Positions 8,005 through 15,782 of a stretch of 64,000 nucleotides of DNA are shown one piece after another (the first letter of the stretch is position 1; each line of letters opens with the position of its first letter). The translations under genes were made by a program, and so were the position numbers. Under the pieces are notes generated by a model. It ran no database searches. It was not told the DNA's origin and saw nothing but the letters and a program-made list of their open reading frames with translations. Source of the DNA: Streptomyces sp. Ag109_O5-1 (lineage in GTDB: Bacteria > Actinomycetota > Actinomycetes > Streptomycetales > Streptomycetaceae); contig NZ_RKQF01000001.1 in the NCBI RefSeq assembly GCF_003814875.1, forward strand, positions 4,278,001-4,342,000. The letters are read 5' to 3'.

Positions 8005-8302
8005 CCGGGATCGGCCCGTACACGTGCGGGAACTCCTCGCCGCCCGGCTCCGGCGCCTCCCACTTCACCGGCACGCCGACCCGGGCCGGGTCCACGACCA
8101 GGACCACCAGCTCGTCGGGCCCGTCGTAGGAGCCGTACAGGAAGGCGGCGATGCGCGGGAGTTGGTCGCGGGTGGAACAGTGGATGAAGCCCTCCTCCTG
8201 GAGGGTGCGGCCGCGGGTGGAGATCTCGTAGCCGCCCCGCGCGCGGGCCTCCTCCCACAGGGAGCGCTCGGTGATGTGCAGGATGTTCGGGAGTTCGGTC
8301 AT
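7964..8302 (-). CDS. DUF952 domain-containing protein
   Basis: 112 residues matching the DUF952 pattern: an N-terminal ILHITERSLWEEARARGGY, then the signature EEGFIHCSTRDQLPRIAAFLY, LVVLVVDPARV, and near the C-terminus EEFPHVYGPIPVTAVV. DUF952 has a fold related to ADP-ribosyltransferase-like proteins but no established biochemical role. It is convergent with and overlaps the two-domain VOC gene. The next minus-strand gene upstream is a 76-aa cysteine-rich protein 9 bp away, so the two may be co-transcribed. Confidence 0.85.
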   Translation of the reverse strand: MTELPNILHITERSLWEEARARGGYEISTRGRTLQEEGFIHCSTRDQLPRIAAFLYGSYDGPDELVVLVVDPARVGVPVKWEAPEPGGEEFPHVYGPIPVTAVVDVEPWPRA

Positions 8303-8311
8303 ACGGTCACG

Positions 8312-8542
8312 CTACGGCGTCGGCCGGGCACGGGGCTCGGGATGATGCGCGTCGGCTCCGGGTGGAGGCGGCGACCGCCGCTCCTGCCCACGCGACGGCC
8401 CGGTGCACTCGGCGCAGTCGGGGTTGCGGCAGGGCCCGGGCCCCCACACCGGAACCCAGGCGCCCAGCGTCTTGTGCCGCCGCACCACGCTCTCGACGGG
8501 CTGCCCGCAGACCGGACAGGTCTGACGGCGCTGGCTGTCCAT
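8312..8542 (-). CDS. small zinc-ribbon-like hypothetical protein
   Basis: 76 residues from ATG 8542. Four cysteines form two knuckle-like pairs, CPVCGQP near residue 9 and CRNPDCAEC near residue 38, consistent with a small zinc-binding fold. The C-terminal third is Pro/Arg-rich and low complexity. It starts about 170 bp downstream of the polyprenyl synthase gene on the same strand but beyond a strong hairpin, so it is probably expressed separately. I do not recognise a named family; function unknown. Confidence 0.55.
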   Translation of the reverse strand: MDSQRRQTCPVCGQPVESVVRRHKTLGAWVPVWGPGPCRNPDCAECTGPSRGQERRSPPPPGADAHHPEPRARPTP

Positions 8543-8615
8543 GTCCCCAGCGTAGGCCCGGGCGGTGCGTGGCGCCCGCTGCCCGCTGCCCGCGGGAGGG
8601 GCGGAAGCGGCGGGC

Positions 8616-8640
8616 CCCGCACACCGTGGGGATGTGCGGG
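8616..8640 (-). terminator. hairpin after the polyprenyl synthase gene
   Basis: CCCGCACA pairs with TGTGCGGG across a 9-base loop, about 73 bp past the stop of the polyprenyl synthase gene. It is GC-rich without a U-tract, as is common in Streptomyces. Confidence 0.5.
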
Positions 8641-8712
8641 ACCCTTCGGACCGGAGCCCCCAGGGGGCCGTGCGGGGTCAGGAGCCGCGCGGTCCCGGGG
8701 ACTCCGGGGTCT

Positions 8713-9813
8713 TCACCTGCTGCGCCGGGTCACGAATTCGGCGAGCGCGAGCAGGCCTCCGGCCGGCTCGGGGTCGGGCACGGCGCGGGCGAGCTCCTGC
8801 ATCGCCCGGGCCATCCGGTCGGCCGCCTCGGCCTGCGCCCAGTCCCTGCCGCCCGCCCGCTCCACGGCCAGTGCGGTACGCGCGATCGCGTCGGTGTCGG
8901 CCCGCACATGCGGCTCGGCGTACAGCTCGGCGAGCTCGGCCGCGGCCGGCGTGCCGGAGGCGAGCGCCGCGACGACCGGCAGGGACTTCTTGCGGGCCGC
9001 CAGGTCGGCACCGGCCGGCTTGCCGGTGCGCCGGGGGTCACCCCATATCCCGATGACGTCGTCGATCAGCTGGAAGGCGAGTCCGGCCTGTCGGCCGAAG
9101 CCGTCGAGGGCCGCCACCTCGTCGTCTCCCCCACCCGCGTACAGCGCGCCAAGGGCGCAGGCGCAGCCGAGCAGGGCCCCGGTCTTGGCTTCGGCCATGG
9201 TGAGCACCTCGTCGAGGGTGACCTCGTCGGGGGCCCGGTTCTCCATGGCCGTGTCCGCGTGCTGCCCGGCGCACAGTTCGAGGACGCAGTCCGCGAGCCG
9301 GGCGGCGGCCGCGCCTGACGCGGGGTGCGGGTCCTCGGCGAGCAGCCGCAGGGCCAGCGCCTGGAGGGCGTCCCCGGCGAGGATCGCGTCGGCGTCGCCG
9401 AACACGGTCCAGGCCGTGGGCCGGTGCCTGCGGGAGGTGTCCCGGTCCATGACGTCGTCGTGCAGCAGTGTGAAGTTGTGCACCAGCTCCACGGCCGCCG
9501 CGGCCCGTACGGCGGCCACCCGGGCCCCCGGGCCGCCGAGCGCGTCGGCGGCGGCGAGGACCAGCGCGGGCCGGATGGCCTTGCCCGCGTTGCCGGAGGC
9601 CTCAGTGCCGTCCGCGTGCTCCCATCCGAGGTGGTAGCGCGCGATCCGCCGCATCGAACCGGGCAACGACTCGACGGCAGCACGCAGTTCGGGGTCGACG
9701 GACGCCCGGGCACGCTCCAGTATCGCCACCGCCTCGCCACCGTCGAGCGGCTCGGCGTGCTCCGGCGGCACCCCCGCGGAACGCTCCTGCCTCTCCGTCA
9801 CGAACTCGGCCAT
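8713..9813 (-). CDS. polyprenyl diphosphate synthase, likely encapsulin cargo
   Basis: 366 residues from ATG 9813. A class I isoprenyl diphosphate synthase: first Asp-rich motif HDDVMDRD at residues 118-125 and second motif LIDDVIGIWGD at 249-259, with the basic patch RHRPTAWTVFGD and the AGKAIRP substrate-binding segment. It condenses allylic diphosphate with IPP; product length cannot be set with confidence. The first 25 residues (rich in E, P, G) precede the fold and are probably disordered, which suits an encapsulation signal. It lies 113 bp downstream of, and on the same strand as, a family 2B encapsulin shell gene. Polyprenyl transferases are known cargo of this encapsulin class. Confidence 0.88.
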   Translation of the reverse strand: MAEFVTERQERSAGVPPEHAEPLDGGEAVAILERARASVDPELRAAVESLPGSMRRIARYHLGWEHADGTEASGNAGKAIRPALVLAAADALGGPGARVAAVRAAAAVELVHNFTLLHDDVMDRDTSRRHRPTAWTVFGDADAILAGDALQALALRLLAEDPHPASGAAAARLADCVLELCAGQHADTAMENRAPDEVTLDEVLTMAEAKTGALLGCACALGALYAGGGDDEVAALDGFGRQAGLAFQLIDDVIGIWGDPRRTGKPAGADLAARKKSLPVVAALASGTPAAAELAELYAEPHVRADTDAIARTALAVERAGGRDWAQAEAADRMARAMQELARAVPDPEPAGGLLALAEFVTRRSR

Positions 9814-9926
9814 GACCTCCCCCTCGCGGAGTGCGCATACGGTGGCGTGTCCGCCCCGGCTCGGCACGTACCCCGAGGGTGTACCCGCCCCGGAGGGCGG
9901 GGACACGGCCACCAAGTGCGGAAACG

Positions 9927-11333
9927 TCACCTCCAGCGGCCGATTTCGACGTTCTCCAGCACGCCGAGGGCGTCCGGGACCAGGACGGCGGCCGAGTAGT
10001 AGGCCGTGACCAGGTAATTGATGATCGCCTGCTCGTTGATGCCCATGAAGCGGACCGAGAGACTCGGCTCGATCTCGTCGGGGAGCCCGGACTGCCGCAG
10101 TCCGATGACCCCCTGGTCGGCCTCGCCCGTACGCATGGCGATGATCGAGGTGGTCCGGGCCTCGGTCACCGGGATCTTGTTGCACGGGTAGATCGGGACT
10201 CCGCGCCAGGTCGGGATGCGGTTGCCGCCGATCTCGACGCTCTCCGGGACCAGTCCGCGCTTGTTGAGCTCTCGCCCGAAGGCGGCGATCGCGCGCGGGT
10301 GGGCGAGGAAGAGCTTGGTGCCGCGCCGGCGGCTGAGCAGCTCGTCCATGTCGTCCGGGCTGGGCACGCCGTCGTGCGGCTGCAGCCGCTGGTCGTACTG
10401 GCAGTTGCTGAGCAGGCCGAACTCCCGGTTGTTGATGAGCTCGTGCTCCTGGCGCTCCTTCAACGCCTCGACGGTGAGCCGCAGCTGCTGCTCGGTCTGG
10501 TTCATCGGCTGGTTGTAGAGGTCGGCCACCCGGGTGTGGATGCGCAGCACGGTCTGGGCGATGCTCAGTTCGTACTCACGCGGCCGGGCCTCGTAGTCGA
10601 CGAAGGTGTGCGGGATGTCGGGCTCGCCGCTGTGCCCGGCCGCCAGGGCGACCTCCTTCTCGCCGTACTTGTTGGTGCGCTGCTCGGGGATCGCGCGCAG
10701 CTCCTGAAGGTGCTCGCGCAGCGAGTCGGCGCGCTCCGCGACCTGCTCGAAGTCCTGCCGGGACAGGGTCAGCACGGTGCAGGCGGTGTCCGCGCGGGCC
10801 GTGTACTCCCAGATGGCGTCGGGGTCGAGCAGGCCCGCCTCGCCGAAGTACGCGCCGTCGGCGAGGACGCCGAGCACCGCGTCGTCGCCGTACGGGCCAG
10901 TGCCGATCTTCTCCACGCGGCCGTGGGCGAGCAGGTACACCTCGTCCGTCTGGTTGCCGAACGAGGCGATGACCTCGCCCGGGGCGAAGTCGCGCTGCCG
11001 GCAGCGCTGGGCCAGCTCGCCCAGCACCGCGTCGTCCTCGTACGCCCGCAGGACCGGCAGCTCGCCCAGTTCCGCGGGGATGACCTCGACACGGTCGCCG
11101 GTCTTCACGAACGTGATACGGCCGTCGCCGACCGTGTAGGTGAGCCGCCGGTTCACCCGGTAGGTACCGCCCTGGACGTCGACCCATGGCAACGTGCGCA
11201 GCAGCCAGCGCGAGCTGATCTCCTGCATCTGTGGTGCGGACTTGGTGGTGGTGGCCAGGTTCCGCGCTGCCGCCGTGTCCAGAGACTGCTGCGGCTTGCC
11301 CTGATCCGTGCGGACCTCTTCGCCTACCGACAT
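9927..11333 (-). CDS. family 2B encapsulin nanocompartment shell protein
   Basis: 468 residues from ATG 11333. The N-terminal arm (residues 1-90) carries TTTKSAPQMQEISSRWLLR and WVDVQGGTYRVNRRL. A cyclic-nucleotide-binding-like domain is inserted at about 98-215, with the phosphate cassette YFGEAGLLDPDAIWEYTARA. The rest is the HK97-type shell fold with family marks FLAHPRAIAAFGRELNKRG, GVPIYPCNKIPVTEARTTS and GINEQAIINYLVTAYYSAA. An inserted cNMP-like domain in an HK97 shell defines family 2B. The shell should assemble into an icosahedral compartment holding the downstream polyprenyl synthase. Whether the inserted domain binds cAMP is unknown. Confidence 0.92.
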   Translation of the reverse strand: MSVGEEVRTDQGKPQQSLDTAAARNLATTTKSAPQMQEISSRWLLRTLPWVDVQGGTYRVNRRLTYTVGDGRITFVKTGDRVEVIPAELGELPVLRAYEDDAVLGELAQRCRQRDFAPGEVIASFGNQTDEVYLLAHGRVEKIGTGPYGDDAVLGVLADGAYFGEAGLLDPDAIWEYTARADTACTVLTLSRQDFEQVAERADSLREHLQELRAIPEQRTNKYGEKEVALAAGHSGEPDIPHTFVDYEARPREYELSIAQTVLRIHTRVADLYNQPMNQTEQQLRLTVEALKERQEHELINNREFGLLSNCQYDQRLQPHDGVPSPDDMDELLSRRRGTKLFLAHPRAIAAFGRELNKRGLVPESVEIGGNRIPTWRGVPIYPCNKIPVTEARTTSIIAMRTGEADQGVIGLRQSGLPDEIEPSLSVRFMGINEQAIINYLVTAYYSAAVLVPDALGVLENVEIGRWR

Positions 11334-11619
11334 AAGGAAATGCCCTCCCATACCTGCGCGGGCGCCGAACTGCCCGCGCATCGGTCTCACGGGCCACCCT
11401 GTCATCACCGAGCGTGTCTGGACCATTACCCGAAAGAGCGGGAATAGATCATCGGACTACTGGGCATGCCGAGCGATTGCGCGATACGGAGCCCGTGATA
11501 TACGGACTTGTCCTGATCAGTTCGCACGCGATACGAACGGACTTGAGGAGTCTGGTCCGAAAAGACCGACTTCTGTAGAAGTTCCATGACAGGCCGGCAC
11601 GAATGCGAAGGAGGCAGTC

Positions 11620-12210
11620 ATGGCCCCACCCATGTCCGCGGATGCTTTCCTCGACACGCTGCGGAGCACGGGCGTCAGGGTCGTCGAGGTCGGCGACTGG
11701 AGGGAACACAACCGGAACCACAAGGGCCCCTGGGGCCCCGTCCACGGCGTGATGATCCACCACACGGTGACCCATGGCGCCGAACACACGGTCCGGCTCT
11801 GCCGCGACGGGCGCCCCGGTCTCCCCGGCCCGCTCTGCCACGGGGTCGTCACGAAGGACGGCACGGTCCACCTCGTCGGCTACGGCCGTGCCAACCACGC
11901 GGGCCTCGGCGACGACGACGTCCTGCGTGCGGTGATCGCCGAGAAGGCCCTGCCGCCGGACAACGAGGCGAACACCGACGGCAACCGGCACTTCTACGGC
12001 TTCGAGTGCGAGAACCCGGGCGACGGCGCGGACCCCTGGCCGCAGGCTCAGCTGGACGCGATAGAGAAGGTGGCCGCGGCGGTGTGCCGGCGGCACGGCT
12101 GGTCGGAACGGTCGGTGATCGGGCACGCGGAGTGGCAGCCGGGGAAGGCGGACCCCCGCGGCTTCACGATGGCCTGGCTGCGCGCCCGTGTCCGGGACCG
12201 CCTGAAGTGA
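11620..12210 (+). CDS. N-acetylmuramoyl-L-alanine amidase (Amidase_2 type)
   Basis: 196 residues. The zinc amidase signature is clear: GVMIHHTVTHG near residues 43-53, LCHGVVTKDGTVHLVGYGRANHAG in the centre (shown by its LCHGVV and GRANHAG ends), FYGFECENPG, and the second zinc site SVIGHAEWQPGKADPRGF. It should cleave the amide between MurNAc and L-Ala of peptidoglycan. No signal peptide or wall-binding domain is visible, unlike most secreted Streptomyces amidases. It may be released by lysis, exported by another route, or act on internalised muropeptides. It is divergent from the encapsulin gene across 286 bp in which I see no gene. Confidence 0.85.
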   Translation: MAPPMSADAFLDTLRSTGVRVVEVGDWREHNRNHKGPWGPVHGVMIHHTVTHGAEHTVRLCRDGRPGLPGPLCHGVVTKDGTVHLVGYGRANHAGLGDDDVLRAVIAEKALPPDNEANTDGNRHFYGFECENPGDGADPWPQAQLDAIEKVAAAVCRRHGWSERSVIGHAEWQPGKADPRGFTMAWLRARVRDRLK

Positions 12211-12243
12211 GCCCGCACCGGTACCCCGGGCGACAATGACGAC

Positions 12244-13125
12244 GTGACCAGCGCCGACATACTCACCCCCCGGCTCCCCTCGCCCCTCGACGAGGTGACC
12301 GACGACCGTTTCGCCCGTCACGGCGTCCGCCTCCTCCTCAAGCGGGACGACCTGATCCACCCGGACCTGATCGGCAACAAGTGGCGCAAGCTGGTCCCGA
12401 ACATCGAGGCGGCGGCGGGCCGGCCGGTCCTCACGTTCGGCGGCGCGTACTCCAACCATCTGCGGGCGACGGCCGCCGCCGGCCGCCTCCTCGGCTTCCC
12501 CACGACGGGAGTGGTACGGGGCGAGGAACTGGCCGGCCGGCCCTTGAATCCGTCCCTCGCCCGGTGTGCGGCCGACGGGATGCGACTGCACTTCGTCGAC
12601 CGGCCGGCCTATCGGCGCAAGGCCGAGCCGGAGGTGCTGGCCGCTCTGCTGCGGGCGGCGGGCGCCGAGGACGCGTATGTGGTGCCGGAGGGCGGCAGCA
12701 ACGCGGCGGCCGTACGAGGGTGCCGGGCCCTGGGCGAGGAGTTGCGAGGGCGGGCCGACGTGGTGGCGGTCGCGTGCGGCACCGGGGGCACGCTGGCCGG
12801 GCTGGCCGCCGGACTGGGGCCGGACCGGCGGGCGTTGGGGGTGCCGGTGCTCAAGGGCGGTTTTCTGGCGGGGGAGATAGCGAGACTTCAGGTGGAGGCG
12901 TTCGGGGGGCGGCGGGGGCAATGGTCGCTCGACGAGCGGTTCCACTTCGGCGGATACGGGCGTACGACACCGGAACTCCACGCCTTCGCGGAGGACTTCG
13001 AGGACCGGCACGGGGTGCGGGTGGAGCGGTTGTACGTGGCCAAGCTGCTGTACGGACTCGTGACGATGGCGCAGCAAGGGGCGTTCGGGCGGGGGACGGC
13101 CGTGGCGGCCGTGATCACGGCCTGA
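12244..13125 (+). CDS. PLP-dependent D-cysteine desulfhydrase / ACC deaminase-like enzyme
   Basis: 293 residues from GTG 12244. Tryptophan-synthase-beta fold of the ACC deaminase/DcyD group. LLLKRDDLIHPDLIGNKWRKL contains the PLP-binding lysine in GNKWRK, followed by LTFGGAYSNHLRATAAAG, the substrate loop VVPEGGSNAAAVRG and the phosphate-binding glycine stretch ACGTGGTLAG. It probably opens a cyclopropane ring or desulfurates a D-amino acid. Residues separating the two activities cannot be judged with certainty. It follows the amidase by 33 bp and may be in the same transcript, without an obvious functional link. Confidence 0.85.
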   Translation: MTSADILTPRLPSPLDEVTDDRFARHGVRLLLKRDDLIHPDLIGNKWRKLVPNIEAAAGRPVLTFGGAYSNHLRATAAAGRLLGFPTTGVVRGEELAGRPLNPSLARCAADGMRLHFVDRPAYRRKAEPEVLAALLRAAGAEDAYVVPEGGSNAAAVRGCRALGEELRGRADVVAVACGTGGTLAGLAAGLGPDRRALGVPVLKGGFLAGEIARLQVEAFGGRRGQWSLDERFHFGGYGRTTPELHAFAEDFEDRHGVRVERLYVAKLLYGLVTMAQQGAFGRGTAVAAVITA

Positions 13126-13161
13126 CCGGCGCGTGGGAGCGGCCTGCCGACGGCTTCCGGC

Positions 13162-14757
13162 TCACGCCGCCTCCCGGTACGCAGCCGCCTCCTCCAGGTC
13201 CAGTCGGCGCAGCAGCGTGCGGAGCATCTCGTCGTCGATGTAGCGGTGGTCCCGGAGGCGGACGAAGACCTCGCGCTCGGCGCTGATCATCTCGCGGGAC
13301 AGCCTGCGGTACGTGTCGTCGACCGTCTCGCCGGTGACGGGGTTGGTCTGGCCGAGGCGCTCCCAGACGGCGTTGCGGCGGCGTTCCAGGACCGTGCGGA
13401 GGCGGTCGGCGAGGGGCGGCGGGAGTTCGTTGCGGTCGTCGGAGAGGAGCTCGTCGAGCCGGTTCTCGGCCGCGCGGGATGCCTGCGCCTGGGCGTTCGC
13501 CTCGGCGAGGGTCTCGGCCTGCACGTCCCGGGGCGGGAACTTCATGAGGCGGATCAGCGGGGCCAGGCTGAGGCCCTGGACCACGAGGGTTCCGATGACG
13601 GTGGTGAAGGTCAGGAACAGGATCAGGTTGCGCTGCGGGAACGCGCCGCCGCCGTGCACGGTGAGCGGCAGCGAGAAGGCGATGGCCAGGGAGACCACGC
13701 CCCGCATGGCCGCCCAGGACGCGACGACGGGGCTTCTCCAGGTGGGGTTGTCCTCCCGCTCGCGGATCCGCCGGGACAGCAGCCGTGGCAGGAACGCGGC
13801 CGGGTAGATCCACACGAACCGGGCCGCGACCACCACGACGAAGAGGGCGATCGCGTACCAGGCGGCGTCGATGCCCTCGTACGCCCCGAGGCCCTTGAGG
13901 ACCACCGGCAGCTGCAGTCCGATCAGGGCGAAGACCGCCGATTCCAGCAGGAACGCCACCATCCGCCACACCGCCTCCTCCTGGAGACGGGTGGCGAAGT
14001 CGACCTCCCAGGCGCGGTGGCCGAGATAGAGGGCGACCACCACGACCGCCAGTACACCGGAGGCGTGGAACTGCTCGGCGACGGCGTAGGCGACGAACGG
14101 GATCAGCAGCGACAGCGTGTTCTGGAGCAGGGGCTCCCTCAGATGCGTACGCAGCCAGTGGATCGGCACCATAAGCAGCACACCGACCACCACGCCGCCG
14201 AACGCGGCCAGCAGGAACTCGCCGATTCCGTCGACCCAGGACGCGCCCTCGCCGAGGGCGGCCGCGACGGCCACCCGGTAGGCGGTGATCGCCGTGGCGT
14301 CGTTCAGCAGGGACTCGCCCTGCAGGATCGTGGTGAGCCGGGACGGCAGCCCCACCCGGCGGGCGATCGCGGCGGCCGCGACCGCGTCCGTGGGCGCCAC
14401 GACCGCGCCCAGCGCGAGCGCGGCGGGCAGCGGCAGTCCGGGCACGATCGCGTAGGCGGCCCAGCCGACGACGAAGGTGGCGAACAGGACGTATCCCACC
14501 GACAGCAGCGCCACCGGCCGCATGTTCGCCCGCAGGTCGAGATACGAACTCTCGGTGCCCTCCTTGTACAGCAGCGGGGGCAGCACCAGTGGCAGCACGA
14601 TCTCCGGGTCGAGGGTGTAGTCCGGGACTCCGGGGACGTACGACACCAGCAGTCCGACCGCGACCAGCAGCAGGGGCGCCGGCACCGGAGTGCGCCGGGC
14701 CGCACCGGCGATCGCGGCGCTCCCCGCCACCAGCAACAGCAGTGGCATCACGTCCAT
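13162..14757 (-). CDS. Na+/H+ antiporter (CPA1 family)
   Basis: 531 residues from ATG 14757, giving MDVMPLLLLVAGSAAIAG. About twelve transmembrane helices with the CPA1 core motifs GAVVAPTDAVAAAAIARR and ILQGESLLNDATAI, which contain the ion-binding Asp residues, and WAAMRGVVSLAIAFSLP. The C-terminal 130 residues form a charged cytoplasmic tail with helices such as AENRLDELLSDDRNELPP. The role is sodium/proton exchange and pH or salt homeostasis. A longer frame upstream runs through the divergent UBP zinc-finger gene and is rejected. It is convergent with the PLP enzyme gene. Confidence 0.9.
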   Translation of the reverse strand: MDVMPLLLLVAGSAAIAGAARRTPVPAPLLLVAVGLLVSYVPGVPDYTLDPEIVLPLVLPPLLYKEGTESSYLDLRANMRPVALLSVGYVLFATFVVGWAAYAIVPGLPLPAALALGAVVAPTDAVAAAAIARRVGLPSRLTTILQGESLLNDATAITAYRVAVAAALGEGASWVDGIGEFLLAAFGGVVVGVLLMVPIHWLRTHLREPLLQNTLSLLIPFVAYAVAEQFHASGVLAVVVVALYLGHRAWEVDFATRLQEEAVWRMVAFLLESAVFALIGLQLPVVLKGLGAYEGIDAAWYAIALFVVVVAARFVWIYPAAFLPRLLSRRIREREDNPTWRSPVVASWAAMRGVVSLAIAFSLPLTVHGGGAFPQRNLILFLTFTTVIGTLVVQGLSLAPLIRLMKFPPRDVQAETLAEANAQAQASRAAENRLDELLSDDRNELPPPLADRLRTVLERRRNAVWERLGQTNPVTGETVDDTYRRLSREMISAEREVFVRLRDHRYIDDEMLRTLLRRLDLEEAAAYREAA

Positions 14758-14818
14758 GGTCCTCGCCCACCCTCGTTTTCCGCGCGGCCACCCGCACGCC
14801 CGTCGTAATCTGGCAATC

Positions 14819-15079
14819 ATGAAACAGTGCACGCACCGCGACGCGCTGCCGCACCCGGAACCCGAGCCGCTGAACGAGACTTGCCCGGAGTGTCTCGCCA
14901 AGGGCTGGCACCCGGTCCAGCTGCGGCTCTGTCTGACCTGTGGCCACGTCGGCTGTTGCGATTCCTCGCGGGGAAGACACGCGACCGGTCACCACGAGAC
15001 TTCCGGTCACCCGGTGATGCGGACCTTCGAACCCGGCGAGGACTGGCGCTGGTGCTTCGTGGACCACGTCCTCGTGTGA
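14819..15079 (+). CDS. UBP-type zinc finger domain protein
   Basis: 86 residues from ATG 14819. Cysteine/histidine pattern of a ZnF-UBP domain: CTHRD near the start, CPECLAKGWH, LCLTCGHVGCCDSSRGRHATGHH and HETSGHPVM. In eukaryotes the fold binds ubiquitin tails; free-standing bacterial copies beside Na+/H+ antiporters are common in actinobacteria and their role is unknown. It is divergent from the antiporter across 61 bp, so a shared promoter region is likely. Its stop codon falls in the first unit of a 17-bp tandem repeat. Confidence 0.85.
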   Translation: MKQCTHRDALPHPEPEPLNETCPECLAKGWHPVQLRLCLTCGHVGCCDSSRGRHATGHHETSGHPVMRTFEPGEDWRWCFVDHVLV

Positions 15080-15104
15080 CACTGCACCTCGTGTGACACT
15101 GCAC
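15071..15104. repeat. perfect 17-bp tandem duplication
   Basis: CTCGTGTGACACTGCAC occurs twice head to tail (15071-15087 and 15088-15104). The first copy contains the last codons and stop of the UBP zinc-finger gene. It lies 250 bp before ushX, upstream of the ushX-sigH promoter region. Confidence 0.85.
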
Positions 15105-15356
15105 TACGGCTGGTGAAGTACGCCGCACCGACGATTCGACGGTTCGACGCCGGGGTACGTCAACCCGGCGCGCGCTCTTCCCAATTGGGCAGGGCAACCC
15201 CCTAGACACGGAGCGTATCCACAGGTTTACTGTGAGTGACGCCAGGGGGTTGGGGTCCCGGGGACAGAAAAGTTCGGAGCGCGGTAGCGTCACCGCTGAA
15301 CCACGTAGTGCGTTACCCCGGGGGGCGACCCTCGGCCCCGAATAGCTTGTACCACC

Positions 15357-15782
15357 ATGGAGGTGAGGGTGTCCCAGATCGCAGGCGAGCCCGCGACCCA
15401 GGACTTCGTGGAAGTCCGGCTGCCGGCTGCGGGTGCCTACCTGTCGGTGCTGCGCACGGCCACGGCCGGTCTCGCCGCCCGCTTGGACTTCACCCTGGAC
15501 GAGATCGAGGACCTGCGCATCGCAGTGGACGAGGCCTGCGCGATCCTGCTCCAGCAGGCCGTTCCCGGCTCGGTGCTCAGTTGCGTCTTCCGCCTCGTCG
15601 ACGATTCGCTGGAGGTCACGGTTTCCGCCCCGACCACCGACGGCCACGCCCCTTCGCGCGACACCTTCGCCTGGACCGTGCTCTCGGCCCTCGCGGGCAA
15701 GGTGTCGTCGGCCGTCGACGAGGACAAGACCGTGTCGATCAGCCTGTACAAACAGCGCGGCGCGGGACCCGGGCCGGCGTGA
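15357..15782 (+). CDS. ushX: anti-sigma factor (RsbW-type ATPase) of SigH
   Basis: 141 residues with a GHKL ATPase fold of the RsbW/SpoIIAB type: a helix LRTATAGLAARLDFTLDEIE, then the N-box IAVDEACAILLQQA, and a C-terminal GKVSSAVDEDKTVSISLYKQ strand. The protein should bind and silence the downstream sigma factor and be countered by an anti-anti-sigma factor encoded elsewhere. Its stop TGA overlaps the GTG of sigH by four bases, implying translational coupling. S. coelicolor has the same pair (UshX/PrsH and SigH) for osmotic stress and septation. The 277 bp upstream hold the 17-bp repeat and presumably the promoters. Confidence 0.88.
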   Translation: MEVRVSQIAGEPATQDFVEVRLPAAGAYLSVLRTATAGLAARLDFTLDEIEDLRIAVDEACAILLQQAVPGSVLSCVFRLVDDSLEVTVSAPTTDGHAPSRDTFAWTVLSALAGKVSSAVDEDKTVSISLYKQRGAGPGPA

